Source: Mucilaginibacter sp. MD40 (lineage in GTDB: Bacteria; Bacteroidota; Bacteroidia; Sphingobacteriales; Sphingobacteriaceae). From it: a DNA stretch of 64,000 nucleotides. The number at the start of each line of letters is the position of its first letter. Within the stretch, counting starts at the first letter, position 1. The translations under genes and the position numbers were made by a program. Location: positions 4,047,004-4,111,003 of the forward strand of contig NZ_NRSW01000001.1 of the NCBI RefSeq assembly GCF_002288635.1. Reading direction: 5' to 3'. The notes beneath the pieces were generated by a model. It had not been told where the DNA came from, ran no database searches, and saw nothing but the letters and a program-made list of their open reading frames with translations. Below, in pieces: positions 17,555 through 26,189 of the stretch.

Positions 17555-17878
17555 TTAGGAAAATAATTTGGGAGGTTGCCAAATAACTATGCTCCTGTTT
17601 TTGATCTTTGATGTAGGCAGTTCCGGATAGAACTTTAACACCTCTACGGGTATTGAAAATAATAGGGGTCTTATAACGGTTAGTGTTGGCGAATTACAAC
17701 AGGAACACTGACAAAACGGGGAACAATGATCCTGAACCGGGTTAGCCCCCCGGTGGCCTTGATCGACGGCTACTTTTGTGAGCGTTTTAGACGCGGCATT
17801 ACTGTCTTTGCAGGGCATGAGCCCCAGCACAAGTATCACAGCGCACATAAATAAACTCCAAAATTTCATTATTGGCAA
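17555..17878 (-). CDS. DUF6660-type secreted Cys-rich protein, first gene of the Czc operon
   Basis: A 107-residue exported protein with signal peptide (LFMCAVILVLGLMPCKDSNA) and a cluster CSPFCQCSCCNSP near residues 52-64, followed by a hydrophobic/Pro-rich tail ending WQPPKLFS. The start may be this ATG or one three codons later. A sister at 23484-23804 has CSPFCSCTCCSTP and the ending WLPPKILA, and a third, decayed copy is at 21263-21334. The Cys cluster suggests periplasmic soft-metal binding, but this is unproven. Its upstream region carries a perfect palindrome. It is probably the first cistron of the 16 kb operon. Confidence 0.8.
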   Translation of the reverse strand: MPIMKFWSLFMCAVILVLGLMPCKDSNAASKTLTKVAVDQGHRGANPVQDHCSPFCQCSCCNSPTLTVIRPLLFSIPVEVLKFYPELPTSKIKNRSIVIWQPPKLFS

Positions 17879-17941
17879 AAATACACAACTAAATCTATAA
17901 ATACAAATTCCACTTTTATAGCAAAATTCATGTTAAGCATC

Positions 17942-17957
17942 ATCGGATCCATCCGAT
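17942..17957. promoter_or_regulatory. Perfect inverted repeat upstream of the Czc operon, candidate operator
   Basis: ATCGGAT-CC-ATCCGAT is a perfect 7-bp inverted repeat with a 2-bp spacer, 64-79 bp upstream of the first gene of the long operon. It has the size of a dimeric regulator site. It does not match a Fur/Zur or MntR consensus I can name, so no regulator is assigned. Confidence 0.4.
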
Positions 17958-18252
17958 TTCTGATGTAAATATATAACAATTTGATTAGTTGTAACAGCTT
18001 CGCATATTGTATATTATAACTGAGTCAAAACAATCAATCAAGTTGCAAGCCTCAAAGTCCGCGTCTGTTTATATCTACTAATTTAGTCACAAAAACATTA
18101 AACGTTTAATGCAACAGAATGGATCAAGTTTTATTGACTTTTTAAGTTTGCATAAGAATATTTATATTTAACTATTTAAGAAATTAAAATTTGTACGGTG
18201 AGAAACAGTCTTTAGCGTCGAGGTTATGATGTTACTTAGTTATATGCGTGAT
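17958..18252. other. Intergenic region with promoter-like AT-rich sequence, no gene seen
   Basis: This belongs to a 374-bp gap between the Czc operon start and the 3' end of the second ATPase gene. It is AT-rich. The part near 17990-18040 resembles 21450-21500, upstream of the decayed DUF6660 copy (shared GTATATTATAA block), so the regulatory region appears to have been duplicated together with the gene. No reading frame with protein-like composition was found. Confidence 0.5.
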
Positions 18253-20280
18253 TTATTCCAACTTAATTTTCTGTATTCTCACCGCATTCAGGATCGCCAA
18301 TAGCGCAACTCCTACATCAGCAATAACCGCTTCCCATAAATTAGCTACCCCGCCTGCGCCAAGAATCAAAACAATGACTTTAACCACCATGGCGATAGTG
18401 ATGTTCTGCCACACGATCCGTTTGGTTATTCGTCCGATTTTTATAGCGGCGGTAATTTTAGAAGGCTGGTCGTTCTGAATAACGATGTCTGCCGTTTCAA
18501 TGGTCGCATCGCTGCCCACCCCCCCCATCGCAATCCCGGCATCAGCCAATGCCACTACCGGCGCGTCATTTACACCATCACCTACAAAAGCTATCCGGCT
18601 GCCGGCGTTCTTGTATTCCTGTACTTTCTGTACTTTTCCGTCCGGCAACAAGTCGCCAAAGGCTTTATCAAGCCCTAATAATTTAGCCACCTTATCCACA
18701 ACAGCTTGTTTATCCCCTGATAACATTACTGTTTGAATTTTTAAGCTGTGCATCTGCTCAATCGCCTGTTTGGCATCTTCTTTTATTTCATCAGCTATGG
18801 TTAGATAACCGGCATACTTTTCATCGATGGCAACCACAACCACCGTATCAACCAGTTGATCTACTTCCGGCGGGTAAGCGATATTGAATTTTTTTAGCAA
18901 TTTGGCATTACCGGCTAAAACAGTTTTACCCTCAACTACCCCTTTTAAACCATGCCCGGATATTTCTTCAACATCTTTAGCTTTGAGATCACCTAAAGCC
19001 TTGCCTGCATAGGCGACTACCGCTTTGGCAATCGGGTGGGTAGAATTACTTTCGATAGCCGCAGTGACCCTGACCAGTTCTTTTTGGTCAAAGCCATCGG
19101 TAACCACCTCCTGAACATTAAAAACGCCTTTGGTCAGCGTACCCGTTTTATCCATAATAACCGTATTAATGGTGGTCATTACGTCTAAGAAATTTGAACC
19201 TTTAAAAAGGATACCGTTGCGGGAGGCCAGGCCTATGCCACCGAAATAACCCAATGGAATAGATACGACTAATGCGCAAGGGCAACTGATCACCAGGAAT
19301 ACCAGGGCCCGGTAAAACCATTGGTAGAAATTGTAAGGGTCTGTAAAAAAATAAGGCGCAAAGCAAACCAATAGTGCCAGCGCGAATACTATAGGTGTGT
19401 AGATCTTAGCAAAACGGCTGATAAAGAGCTGCGTTTGTGATTTTCGGGCGGTAGCATCCTGCACCATTTCCAATATCTTACTTAGCTTACTATCTTTAAA
19501 AAGTGATTTAACCTGAATTTCTGACACTTTATCGAGATTGATCATCCCGGCTAAAACTGTTTCGCCTTTCCTTTTTGTATCAGGTTTACTCTCCCCGGTG
19601 AGGGCAGCCGTGTTAAAAGTGGCGGCATCTGAATAAAGCTCACCATCAAGTGCAACCTTTTCACCGGCTTTAACCTGGATGATCTCATCTACTTTGATCT
19701 CTTTCGGGTCGCTTACCAATGTTTTGCCATCACGCATGACGGTTACTTTATCAGGCCTGATATCCAGCAATGCTTTAATGCTTTTCTTAGCTTTGTTTAC
19801 TGCCGCATCCTGGAACCATTCTCCAATAGAATAAAACACCATTACTGCCACACCCTCACTGTAAGAGCCGATACTGAAAGCGCCCAATGTGGCGATACTC
19901 ATTAAAAAGAACTCATTAAAAAAATCAAAGTGTTTGGCTTTACGCCAGGCCATTCCTAAAACATTATACCCGGCCAATAAGAATGCCCCCGAAAATATGA
20001 TCAGATTAAAAGGAAAAGGCGGCTGGTATTTAAAACCAAATTCCAGCGTCAGCATGACCAGCAATATCGCTAATGCCGTGAGCAGGGGCCAATGACTTTG
20101 CCAGCCTTCTTCTTCAGTGGGTTTGTTCAGATCAAGAACTTCTTCGTCATCTTCGCCCTCGTCCGCTTTCAGTTCGCGATCCTGATCTTTAATGATATTC
20201 ACCTGGGGACTGTCGTTTTTAGCGGGCGCATTAGGATGAGCCGTTATTATTGGTGTCTGCTTATTTTTAATCTCTTTCAT
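18253..20280 (-). CDS. Heavy-metal P1B ATPase, Zn/Cd/Pb type
   Basis: About 675 residues from the ATG beginning MKEIKNKQTPII; the frame is open upstream but overlaps the preceding small gene. Motifs: CPC in the sixth helix (ISCPCALVVSIPLGYFGG), MDKTGTLTKGVF, AALTGESKPDTK and GDGVNDAPVVALADAG. No HMA domain is present; an acidic region (LKADEGEDDEEVLDLNKP) near residues 35-55 replaces it. The LGYFGGIGLASRNGILFKG context is typical of CadA/ZntA relatives that expel Zn, Cd or Pb. It lies downstream of a Fur-family regulator and a 58-residue gene in the same direction, so the ATPase is probably controlled by that regulator. It differs clearly from the SPC-type ATPase at 9.5-11.7 kb. Confidence 0.92.
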   Translation of the reverse strand: MKEIKNKQTPIITAHPNAPAKNDSPQVNIIKDQDRELKADEGEDDEEVLDLNKPTEEEGWQSHWPLLTALAILLVMLTLEFGFKYQPPFPFNLIIFSGAFLLAGYNVLGMAWRKAKHFDFFNEFFLMSIATLGAFSIGSYSEGVAVMVFYSIGEWFQDAAVNKAKKSIKALLDIRPDKVTVMRDGKTLVSDPKEIKVDEIIQVKAGEKVALDGELYSDAATFNTAALTGESKPDTKRKGETVLAGMINLDKVSEIQVKSLFKDSKLSKILEMVQDATARKSQTQLFISRFAKIYTPIVFALALLVCFAPYFFTDPYNFYQWFYRALVFLVISCPCALVVSIPLGYFGGIGLASRNGILFKGSNFLDVMTTINTVIMDKTGTLTKGVFNVQEVVTDGFDQKELVRVTAAIESNSTHPIAKAVVAYAGKALGDLKAKDVEEISGHGLKGVVEGKTVLAGNAKLLKKFNIAYPPEVDQLVDTVVVVAIDEKYAGYLTIADEIKEDAKQAIEQMHSLKIQTVMLSGDKQAVVDKVAKLLGLDKAFGDLLPDGKVQKVQEYKNAGSRIAFVGDGVNDAPVVALADAGIAMGGVGSDATIETADIVIQNDQPSKITAAIKIGRITKRIVWQNITIAMVVKVIVLILGAGGVANLWEAVIADVGVALLAILNAVRIQKIKLE

Positions 20281-20297
20281 AATTTTTTTTAATTCAA

Positions 20298-20474
20298 TTA
20301 TCCTTCTGAATCTAAAAACCATAGCTCCGCTTCCGCAATTGCTTTCTTTAAAGCAACTCCCGGATCGGTTCCATCATCAAGATAACCGGCAGCCAGTTCG
20401 AGCGCCTTTTCTTTTACTTCAGGCCGCAGATCTGTTAACTGATCATCAAACCCTTTAAATTTTATTTCACTCAT
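20298..20474 (-). CDS. 58-residue protein between the Fur-type regulator and the metal ATPase
   Basis: It starts MSEIKFKGFDDQLTDLRPEV and ends AIAEAELWFLDSEG. The ATG at 20474 is favoured because AAGGA lies seven to eight bases upstream. It shares the LxPxVxEKAxExA and AxxxAxxWFLxxEG patterns with the gene at 5880-6056. Predicted soluble and helical, acidic, with no Cys or His. Its place between regulator and ATPase, and the paralogue in the other zinc operon, point to a role in the metal response; the mechanism is unknown. Confidence 0.72.
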   Translation of the reverse strand: MSEIKFKGFDDQLTDLRPEVKEKALELAAGYLDDGTDPGVALKKAIAEAELWFLDSEG

Positions 20475-20523
20475 TTTTAATTCCTTCAAATTTAAGCAAG
20501 AAACAACTGCAATCGTAGTGCAT

Positions 20524-20937
20524 TTATTTCTTACATTCTGAACATAAGCCTTTCACCAGCAAACTTGTTTCCTGCCGCTCGTATCCACACGGTAATTTGA
20601 CTTCCGGTATCTGTGCTTTCGGCAGGCAGTGGGTTTCCTGGCAATTGATGCAGTAGAAGTGCACATGCAGGTCATGATGTCCGTCGATGGTACAGGCTGG
20701 TTGACAAAGCGCAAATTTGGTAACACCTGTTCCATCATCGATCCGGTGCACTAATCCATGCTCTTCAAAAGTTTTGACACTGCGGTACAGGGTTACCCGG
20801 TCTGTTTTTTCCAGGCTTAATTCCATATCAGTTAAACTAACCGCATTAGTTTGTTTAACTAAATAATCTAATACCACTAACCGCATAGCAGTTAGATTGA
20901 TCTGTTTTTCGAGTAATCTGCGTTCGAGTTCTTTCAT
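20524..20937 (-). CDS. Fur-family metal-responsive repressor, Zur-like
   Basis: A 137-residue Fur-family protein. The N-terminal winged helix includes MRLVVLDYLVKQTNAVSLTD and EKTDRVTLYRSVKTFEEHGL, the usual DNA-recognition helix. The regulatory half has HDLHVHFYCINCQETHCLPK and a terminal CSEC motif, giving two CxxC pairs for structural zinc plus His sensor ligands. Fur-family proteins repress metal genes when loaded with Fe, Zn or Mn. Since it is followed by a Zn/Cd-type ATPase, zinc sensing is plausible, but the metal cannot be fixed from sequence. It leads a three-gene set on the minus strand. Confidence 0.88.
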   Translation of the reverse strand: MKELERRLLEKQINLTAMRLVVLDYLVKQTNAVSLTDMELSLEKTDRVTLYRSVKTFEEHGLVHRIDDGTGVTKFALCQPACTIDGHHDLHVHFYCINCQETHCLPKAQIPEVKLPCGYERQETSLLVKGLCSECKK

Positions 20938-21097
20938 CTTTTGCCCCTTTGCTCCAAGGCCGTTAAGCTATAATGTTCTTTTGTCGCTATTTATACATTA
21001 GGCGGACAGTATCTAATGGTGTAATCTATATAGTCTAATTGCGCATGTAGCTATCCCCTTTGTCTTGATAAATAGGGTTTATCATCTTTACTTCTTT

Positions 21098-21208
21098 TTA
21101 GTTCAGATAAATGCATTTGCCTTCCGAATGAACCACTACCTCAACAGGTACAACGACCATTAGTTTGCTGAATGTGCTGATATGAACAGTGACGTACATG
21201 CCGGTATC
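21098..21208 (-). pseudogene. C-terminal remnant of an RND periplasmic adaptor
   Basis: A 36-codon frame reads DTGMYVTVHISTFSKL, then MVVVPVEVVVHSEGKCIYLN and a stop. This matches the beta-barrel end of CzcB/CusB adaptors, where PGMYVTV is followed by a VVPxEAVVxSEGKxYVYV strand pair. It has no upstream adaptor domains. It is more like CzcB than the fossil at 1.2 kb and so comes from a different lost gene. Confidence 0.65.
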
Positions 21209-21262
21209 AGGTTAATTCGCCGTATTCAGCGGCTACTATAATAAAGAAATTCAGATACGGCC

Positions 21263-21334
21263 CTAGTATGTTGGCAGGGTGTCAGGCTCCAGCACAAAGA
21301 TCAGAGCGCACATAGATTGAATTGCAATATTCGT
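21263..21334 (-). pseudogene. Decayed DUF6660 copy (signal-peptide region only)
   Basis: The minus-strand frame TNIAIQSMCALIFVLEPDTL aligns with MPIMKFWSLFMCAVILVLGLMPC of the gene at 17.9 kb. Nucleotide identity is evident in the ATGTGCGCT and TTGTGCTGG blocks. The start codon is lost, a frame disruption follows and the Cys cluster is absent. Upstream sequence is also similar, so gene and promoter were copied together before decay. Confidence 0.6.
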
Positions 21335-21685
21335 GCTGTAGAACCAAACAAATATTTTTTATTGTGTAAATTCCACTTATAACGCAAGATATGTGCAAAA
21401 AAAGATCACATAAATTAGATTGCCATTGGTATATCTTCTACAATTTTAATAAATAGTGACAACTTAGTATATTATAAAGAGTTATAATAATCAACATGGG
21501 TGCGACACAAAGTCAATATCTTTTTACATTGTGAATTAAAAAGACTATTGTTATTAGTTTATACTGGTTTTTTATGTTTCAACTTCGTCATATATATTAA
21601 TATCACAATGATAAAATTTAACGAAATATATAATAACCGCAAAACCTTATCCAGTTCAAAATTATAATGCTAACATGTTCATAAA

Positions 21686-23365
21686 ATGAAGAAATGTTTA
21701 GTTTTTTTCTTTTTACTCTTTGGAACTATATACGCCAAAGCTCAAACAATTATATTAAACGGAAGTGTTAAGGACTTTGATTCTAAAAACTTTTTACAGG
21801 GCGTTACTGTTCGGGTTGGTGAAACAAGTACTGCAACGGACTCATTAGGGAAATTTAAAATTACAGTTGAACTTACCCAATTCAAACAGCAGGGTATTCG
21901 TTTTACGAATGTAGGGTATAAGCAATTATTTCTAAATTATACCAGTGATTATACTTTTGATATAGAATTGAGAGCAAGTTATGTAGAGCTTGCCGAAGTC
22001 AGAATTATGGGTACAGGCACGGCCATATTAAAAAAGGCAATAAGTCGTATTCCGAATAATTATCCGCAAAGACCCTATATATTAACAGGCGCGATGGGGC
22101 TGCAATATTTAAGGAACCGGTCAGATCTATTCAATAGCGTTGCTATCGTGCAAATATATGTCCCATCGTATAATGCAAATAAGCAGGAAAATGTAAAATT
22201 GATTCAAAATAAGATTGATACCATTACTGATAAATCTTTAATTTTTATAAAATGGATAGGAGGATATTTAACAGTTCCTCATGCCGACATCATCAATAAT
22301 CGAGAACCTTTTATTACAGCATCTAAAGTAAAAGACTTTCAATATCAGTTGATGCAAAACAGAATGTACCATGATAGGAATGTTTATGTCATCAATTTTT
22401 CGCAAAGAGATTCTACTCAAAAGCAAAAAGCCACCAGCGGAACTTTATATATAGATACAGCCACTTATGCTTTTGTTGGTGCCGACATTAGTTATTTTAA
22501 CGTTACCCGCTATGGCACTTTACCCAAGTCAAAGCTTCAGTACCACATTGCTTATAGTCCTTTAGGTAATAGTTGGTACATACAAGAAGCCTTCATGAAA
22601 GGTAATACGATTTATAAAAATGAAAATCCAACTACAATAACTAATTATATCACCTCAAAAATAGACACATCCAATATCAAACCATTTGCCTATGGGGATA
22701 TAATTCAAGAAAATGATATAACACAAAACATTTCAAAACAAGGGGATTCTTCAATTTGGCTTAAAGCTGATACACTGCTTAGTCATTCTGAGCGATATAA
22801 TTATTTAAGCAAACTTTCTGCTGATATAACTGATACCATACGAACAAACAGGAACTCAGTAAAGCAAAAAAGCAGTTGGTTAAATTATTTTACGAAGGAT
22901 AATTTTCATTATTCGTTAACTTTTATAAAATTCCCGGTTAATATTGTAAACTCACCTACACACATTTCAAATTTTGTAAAATACGGATTTCAGATAGGGA
23001 CGTATTTTCGCCTATATAGATCCTTGTTTTTTCAATTTGAAGGATCGGGAAACACAGGTACGGATAAAATTAATTTTTCCCGATATGCTTTTCATTTGTC
23101 GAATGACATTGTGCTAAACGAATCTGCACACGCTATTACATTGGCACCTTATTTTGGATACAACCTATTATCAATTGATGAGAAGAACGAGAATAAAACG
23201 GGCCGGGCAAATTATTTTGTTTATGGGACCTCCGGTGCTTACGAAATAACCCATAACGTTTCTTTACTGATTTCCGTCGCCCGGAATCATTTTACGCTCT
23301 CTGGTAACACTCATTTTCAACCAACAAATACAACTATTTTCGCTGGTGTGCTTATAAAACGATAA
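21686..23365 (+). CDS. Exported protein with carboxypeptidase-regulatory-like N-terminal domain (DUF5686-like)
   Basis: A 559-residue protein. A signal peptide (LVFFFLLFGTIYAKAQ) is followed by a carboxypeptidase-regulatory-like beta-sandwich near residues 22-100 (ILNGSVKDFDSKNFLQGVTV, then RFTNVGYKQL). A helical link (ILKKAISRIPNNYP) leads into a long domain rich in Tyr, Asn and Thr that ends in alternating beta strands, as in outer-membrane proteins. The layout resembles DUF5686/DUF4836-type exported proteins of Bacteroidota; exact family and function are uncertain. The gene is clearly more AT-rich than its neighbours, which hints at separate acquisition. A decayed copy of its first ~170 codons lies at 30.6-31.0 kb. 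Confidence 0.7.
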   Translation: MKKCLVFFFLLFGTIYAKAQTIILNGSVKDFDSKNFLQGVTVRVGETSTATDSLGKFKITVELTQFKQQGIRFTNVGYKQLFLNYTSDYTFDIELRASYVELAEVRIMGTGTAILKKAISRIPNNYPQRPYILTGAMGLQYLRNRSDLFNSVAIVQIYVPSYNANKQENVKLIQNKIDTITDKSLIFIKWIGGYLTVPHADIINNREPFITASKVKDFQYQLMQNRMYHDRNVYVINFSQRDSTQKQKATSGTLYIDTATYAFVGADISYFNVTRYGTLPKSKLQYHIAYSPLGNSWYIQEAFMKGNTIYKNENPTTITNYITSKIDTSNIKPFAYGDIIQENDITQNISKQGDSSIWLKADTLLSHSERYNYLSKLSADITDTIRTNRNSVKQKSSWLNYFTKDNFHYSLTFIKFPVNIVNSPTHISNFVKYGFQIGTYFRLYRSLFFQFEGSGNTGTDKINFSRYAFHLSNDIVLNESAHAITLAPYFGYNLLSIDEKNENKTGRANYFVYGTSGAYEITHNVSLLISVARNHFTLSGNTHFQPTNTTIFAGVLIKR

Positions 23366-23438
23366 TTGAAATTGGCTGAAACGGTAAATAGCTGGTATAT
23401 TAATCCAGTTTGTTTTCAGCTTCATATCCTAATTTAGG

Positions 23439-23446
23439 TAACTTTG
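23439..23446 (+). promoter_or_regulatory. Bacteroidota-type -7 element
   Basis: TAACTTTG matches the Bacteroidota -7 consensus TAnnTTTG and lies 38 bp before the start codon of the DUF6660 gene at 23484. No clean -33 TTTG sits at the ideal distance, so this is a candidate only. Confidence 0.35.
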
Positions 23447-23483
23447 TGTATAACATCGGTTAATTATTATAACTTAGCCTGCA

Positions 23484-23804
23484 ATGAAGTTTGCCTGTTA
23501 TCTTTTACTTATCATGATCACGTGGCTGGTAATGGTTCCCTGCATGGATTCCCGCGCAGCGAAAACTGACCAGCCGACCGTTCGTCAGGTCCCGTTAAAG
23601 AATTTCAGTCTATGTTCGGCAACAGTTGATGATTGCTCCCCATTCTGTTCTTGTACCTGTTGCAGCACTCCGTCACTTTATAAAGATTGTGCGGACCACT
23701 CAGCCATCCCAACATTTTACGCTGGTCATTATTTTTCCGTTGATCAGGACGACCTACCCGTAGCAGCTGCGCCGGTCTGGTTGCCTCCCAAAATATTAGC
23801 TTAA
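23484..23804 (+). CDS. DUF6660-type secreted Cys-rich protein, second copy
   Basis: A 106-residue exported protein: signal peptide MKFACYLLLIMITWLVMVPC, then a polar stretch and the cluster CSPFCSCTCCSTP near residues 53-65, ending WLPPKILA. It has the same order of features and ending as the gene at 17555-17878, with divergent linkers. Here it precedes a SulP-carbonic anhydrase gene instead of a Czc operon. Soft-metal binding by the Cys cluster is plausible. Both copies are first genes of an operon, which may mean a regulatory or sensor role. Confidence 0.78.
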   Translation: MKFACYLLLIMITWLVMVPCMDSRAAKTDQPTVRQVPLKNFSLCSATVDDCSPFCSCTCCSTPSLYKDCADHSAIPTFYAGHYFSVDQDDLPVAAAPVWLPPKILA

Positions 23805-23963
23805 CCTTTCTCCCGAGCCCTTTCAGGCTCTCTGTAGTTCCGTAAGATCCCGGCGGAAATCTCATGTATCAACAATTTAATCTTCCCACCCAATATTTCG
23901 GTGAGAGTCAACCTGTGAATTATCGCCGGACAGCCGTGCGTTTAATTCTTATATAGAAAAATA

Positions 23964-26141
23964 ATGACTATCCTATCAAAAATCAAACACGACTTACCCG
24001 CAGGTTTAGTAGTATTTCTCGTCGCCTTGCCGTTATGCCTCGGCATTGCAATGGCATCCGGAGCGCCACTGCTTTCCGGAATTATTTCTGGTATCATAGG
24101 TGGTATCGTAGTCGGCTCAATAAGCGGTTCGCAAACCAGTATCAGCGGGCCGGCCGCCGGCTTGGCGGCTGTCGTTCTGGCCGCCATCAACAAACTGGGC
24201 GGCTTTGAAGTTTTCTCATCAGCTTTGCTGATTGCCGGTGCGTTGCAGTTTTTAAGCGGTATATTCAAAGCCGGCTTTATCGCAAACTATATCCCTTCCA
24301 ATGTCATTAAGGGTCTATTGGCCGCTATCGGCATACTTCTTATTCTTAAGCAGATACCCCTTGCTTTTGGTTATAATAGTGGCCATCAGGATGACTTTGC
24401 CTTCGTACAGGCTAATGGAGAGAACACAATTACCCATTTATACCATGCCTTATTTCATATTACACCGGGAGCCGTTATTATCAGTTTCCTTTCGGTGCTG
24501 ATTCTGGTTTTTTGGGACATCATGCCGTTAAAAAAAATCAAATTTTTTCCGGCATCGCTTGTTGTTGTGCTGCTTGGGATCGGTATAAATCAACTATTCC
24601 GTTTTTTTAAACCTATACTTTATCTTGGTCAAAAGCACCTGGTAGCGCTTCCTGCTGTTAAGCCTGGTGATCTGTCCTCTTTCTTACATTTGCCAGATCT
24701 TGCCTCACTGACCAACTACAACGTTTGGTTAACTGCGTTCACCATCGCTGTTGTGGCCTCGCTGGAGACGCTGTTAAATTTGGAAGCAATAGATAATATT
24801 GATCCACATAAACGGCAGTCTCCGCCTAATAAAGAACTGGTCGCACAGGGCGTTGGTAATATTTTAGCAGGGTTGACGGGCGGTCTGCCCGTTACTTCGG
24901 TGATCGTCCGCAGTTCAGTCAATATTAATGCAGGCGCAAAAAGCAAGGCTTCCAGCGTTATCCATGGTATTTTCCTTCTGCTGGCGATCTTGTTTTTAAG
25001 TCCTTTTATCAATCTGATACCTTTTGCCTCTTTAGCGGCCATATTAATGGTGACAGGTTACAAGCTGGCGAAGATTTCCATCTTTAAAGAGATGTATGCG
25101 AAAGGCTGGACACAGCTCATTCCGTTCGTTGTAACAATCACTGCCATCATTTTTACTGACCTGCTGATGGGCATCCTGATCGGTCTGGCCGTCAGTTTAT
25201 TCTATCTTTTAAAAAGCAATTACAGCAATCCGTTCCTGCTTGAAAGGAACCAGCTCCAGCAGGGTGAAACGATCCGGCTGGAATTACCCAGTCAGGTTTC
25301 CTTTCTAAACAAGGCGGGTATAAAAGATACGCTGTTAACGGTTCCGGCCGGTTCTAATGTTATTATTGATGGTAGTAAAGCTGACTTTATTGATAACGAT
25401 GTGTTGGAATTATTCGATGATTACAAGAATGTGGTCGCACCGGAAAAGCAAATCATGCTGAACATGATCGGCATCAGGTCAGCTTATCAACTGTCAGACC
25501 ATGTGCAGTTTGTTAATGTGTTAGACCGTCAGGCGCAACAGCAACTTACTCCGGAACAGATAGTAAATTTGTTAAAAAGCGGAAATGAGCGGTTTAGACA
25601 AGGAAAATGGAATGCGAAGTATTTCCGGCATCAGGTCAATGCGACCTCATCAGGCCAATTTCCTATGGCGGTGATCATCAGCTGCATCGATTCGAGGACA
25701 TCGCCAGAGATCATCTTTGATGTCAGCCTCGGGGATATTTTGTCTATCCGTATAGCAGGCAATATTGTCAGCAATGAGATCATCGGCAGTTTAGAACTCG
25801 CTATCAGGGAAATGGGGGTAAAACTGGTCGTTGTTATGGGGCATTCCAAGTGCGGAGCTGTGGGCGCCGCGATAAATGCTATGGATGATGAGAATATCGG
25901 CTTTGTTACCAGGAAAATCAATCCGGCCATCGTTACAGCCAAAAACATTAGCCCTGTTTTTGACGGTGACGAATTCTCTGAGCGGGTGGAGCACATTAAC
26001 ATTAGCAATTCTATCGAGGAGATCTTAAACGGCAGCCCGCTGATCCGGCAACAAAACCATGAAGGTAAAGTTGGCCTTTTAGCCGCTTACTATGATACCG
26101 CAACCGGAATTATAGCATTCAAAGGGCTCATATGGTGTTGA
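23964..26141 (+). CDS. SulP-family anion transporter fused to a beta-carbonic anhydrase
   Basis: 725 residues. Residues ~1-420 form a SulP transporter (LPAGLVVFLVALPLCLGIAM and SGSQTSISGPAAGLAAVVLA in the substrate helices; the NGL.TGGLPVTSVIVRSS region follows). Residues ~430-510 are a STAS-like domain (VPAGSNVIIDGSKADFIDND). Residues ~525-725 are a beta-class carbonic anhydrase with zinc ligands CIDSR and HSKC (VVVMGHSKCGAVGAAI). SulP proteins move bicarbonate, sulfate or other anions; the fused anhydrase strongly suggests bicarbonate handling. The end of the anhydrase looks complete. It may supply bicarbonate or buffer pH, and its zinc enzyme gives a loose link to metal genes. It lies in a plus-strand set with DUF6660 and an aspartyl protease. 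Confidence 0.92.
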   Translation: MTILSKIKHDLPAGLVVFLVALPLCLGIAMASGAPLLSGIISGIIGGIVVGSISGSQTSISGPAAGLAAVVLAAINKLGGFEVFSSALLIAGALQFLSGIFKAGFIANYIPSNVIKGLLAAIGILLILKQIPLAFGYNSGHQDDFAFVQANGENTITHLYHALFHITPGAVIISFLSVLILVFWDIMPLKKIKFFPASLVVVLLGIGINQLFRFFKPILYLGQKHLVALPAVKPGDLSSFLHLPDLASLTNYNVWLTAFTIAVVASLETLLNLEAIDNIDPHKRQSPPNKELVAQGVGNILAGLTGGLPVTSVIVRSSVNINAGAKSKASSVIHGIFLLLAILFLSPFINLIPFASLAAILMVTGYKLAKISIFKEMYAKGWTQLIPFVVTITAIIFTDLLMGILIGLAVSLFYLLKSNYSNPFLLERNQLQQGETIRLELPSQVSFLNKAGIKDTLLTVPAGSNVIIDGSKADFIDNDVLELFDDYKNVVAPEKQIMLNMIGIRSAYQLSDHVQFVNVLDRQAQQQLTPEQIVNLLKSGNERFRQGKWNAKYFRHQVNATSSGQFPMAVIISCIDSRTSPEIIFDVSLGDILSIRIAGNIVSNEIIGSLELAIREMGVKLVVVMGHSKCGAVGAAINAMDDENIGFVTRKINPAIVTAKNISPVFDGDEFSERVEHINISNSIEEILNGSPLIRQQNHEGKVGLLAAYYDTATGIIAFKGLIWC

Positions 26142-26189
26142 CCCCTATCTATTTGAAGTAAGTGAATTACAAATTTAATCCTTTAAACT

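Larger units (their letters stand above)
20938..21685. other. 748-bp gap holding two gene fossils and AT-rich flanks
   Basis: No intact gene was found. Two decayed pieces are recognisable and listed separately: an RND adaptor tail at 21098-21208 and a DUF6660 signal region at 21263-21334. The rest is AT-rich. The part from about 21345 to 21500 resembles the sequence upstream of the intact DUF6660 gene at 17.9 kb. The final 150 bp must carry the promoter of the gene starting at 21686. Confidence 0.6.

Noticed and set aside
17300..21700. CRISPR-like repeats in the AT-rich gaps
   Set aside because: Recurring AT blocks are pairwise similarities between duplicated promoter regions and are not regularly spaced.
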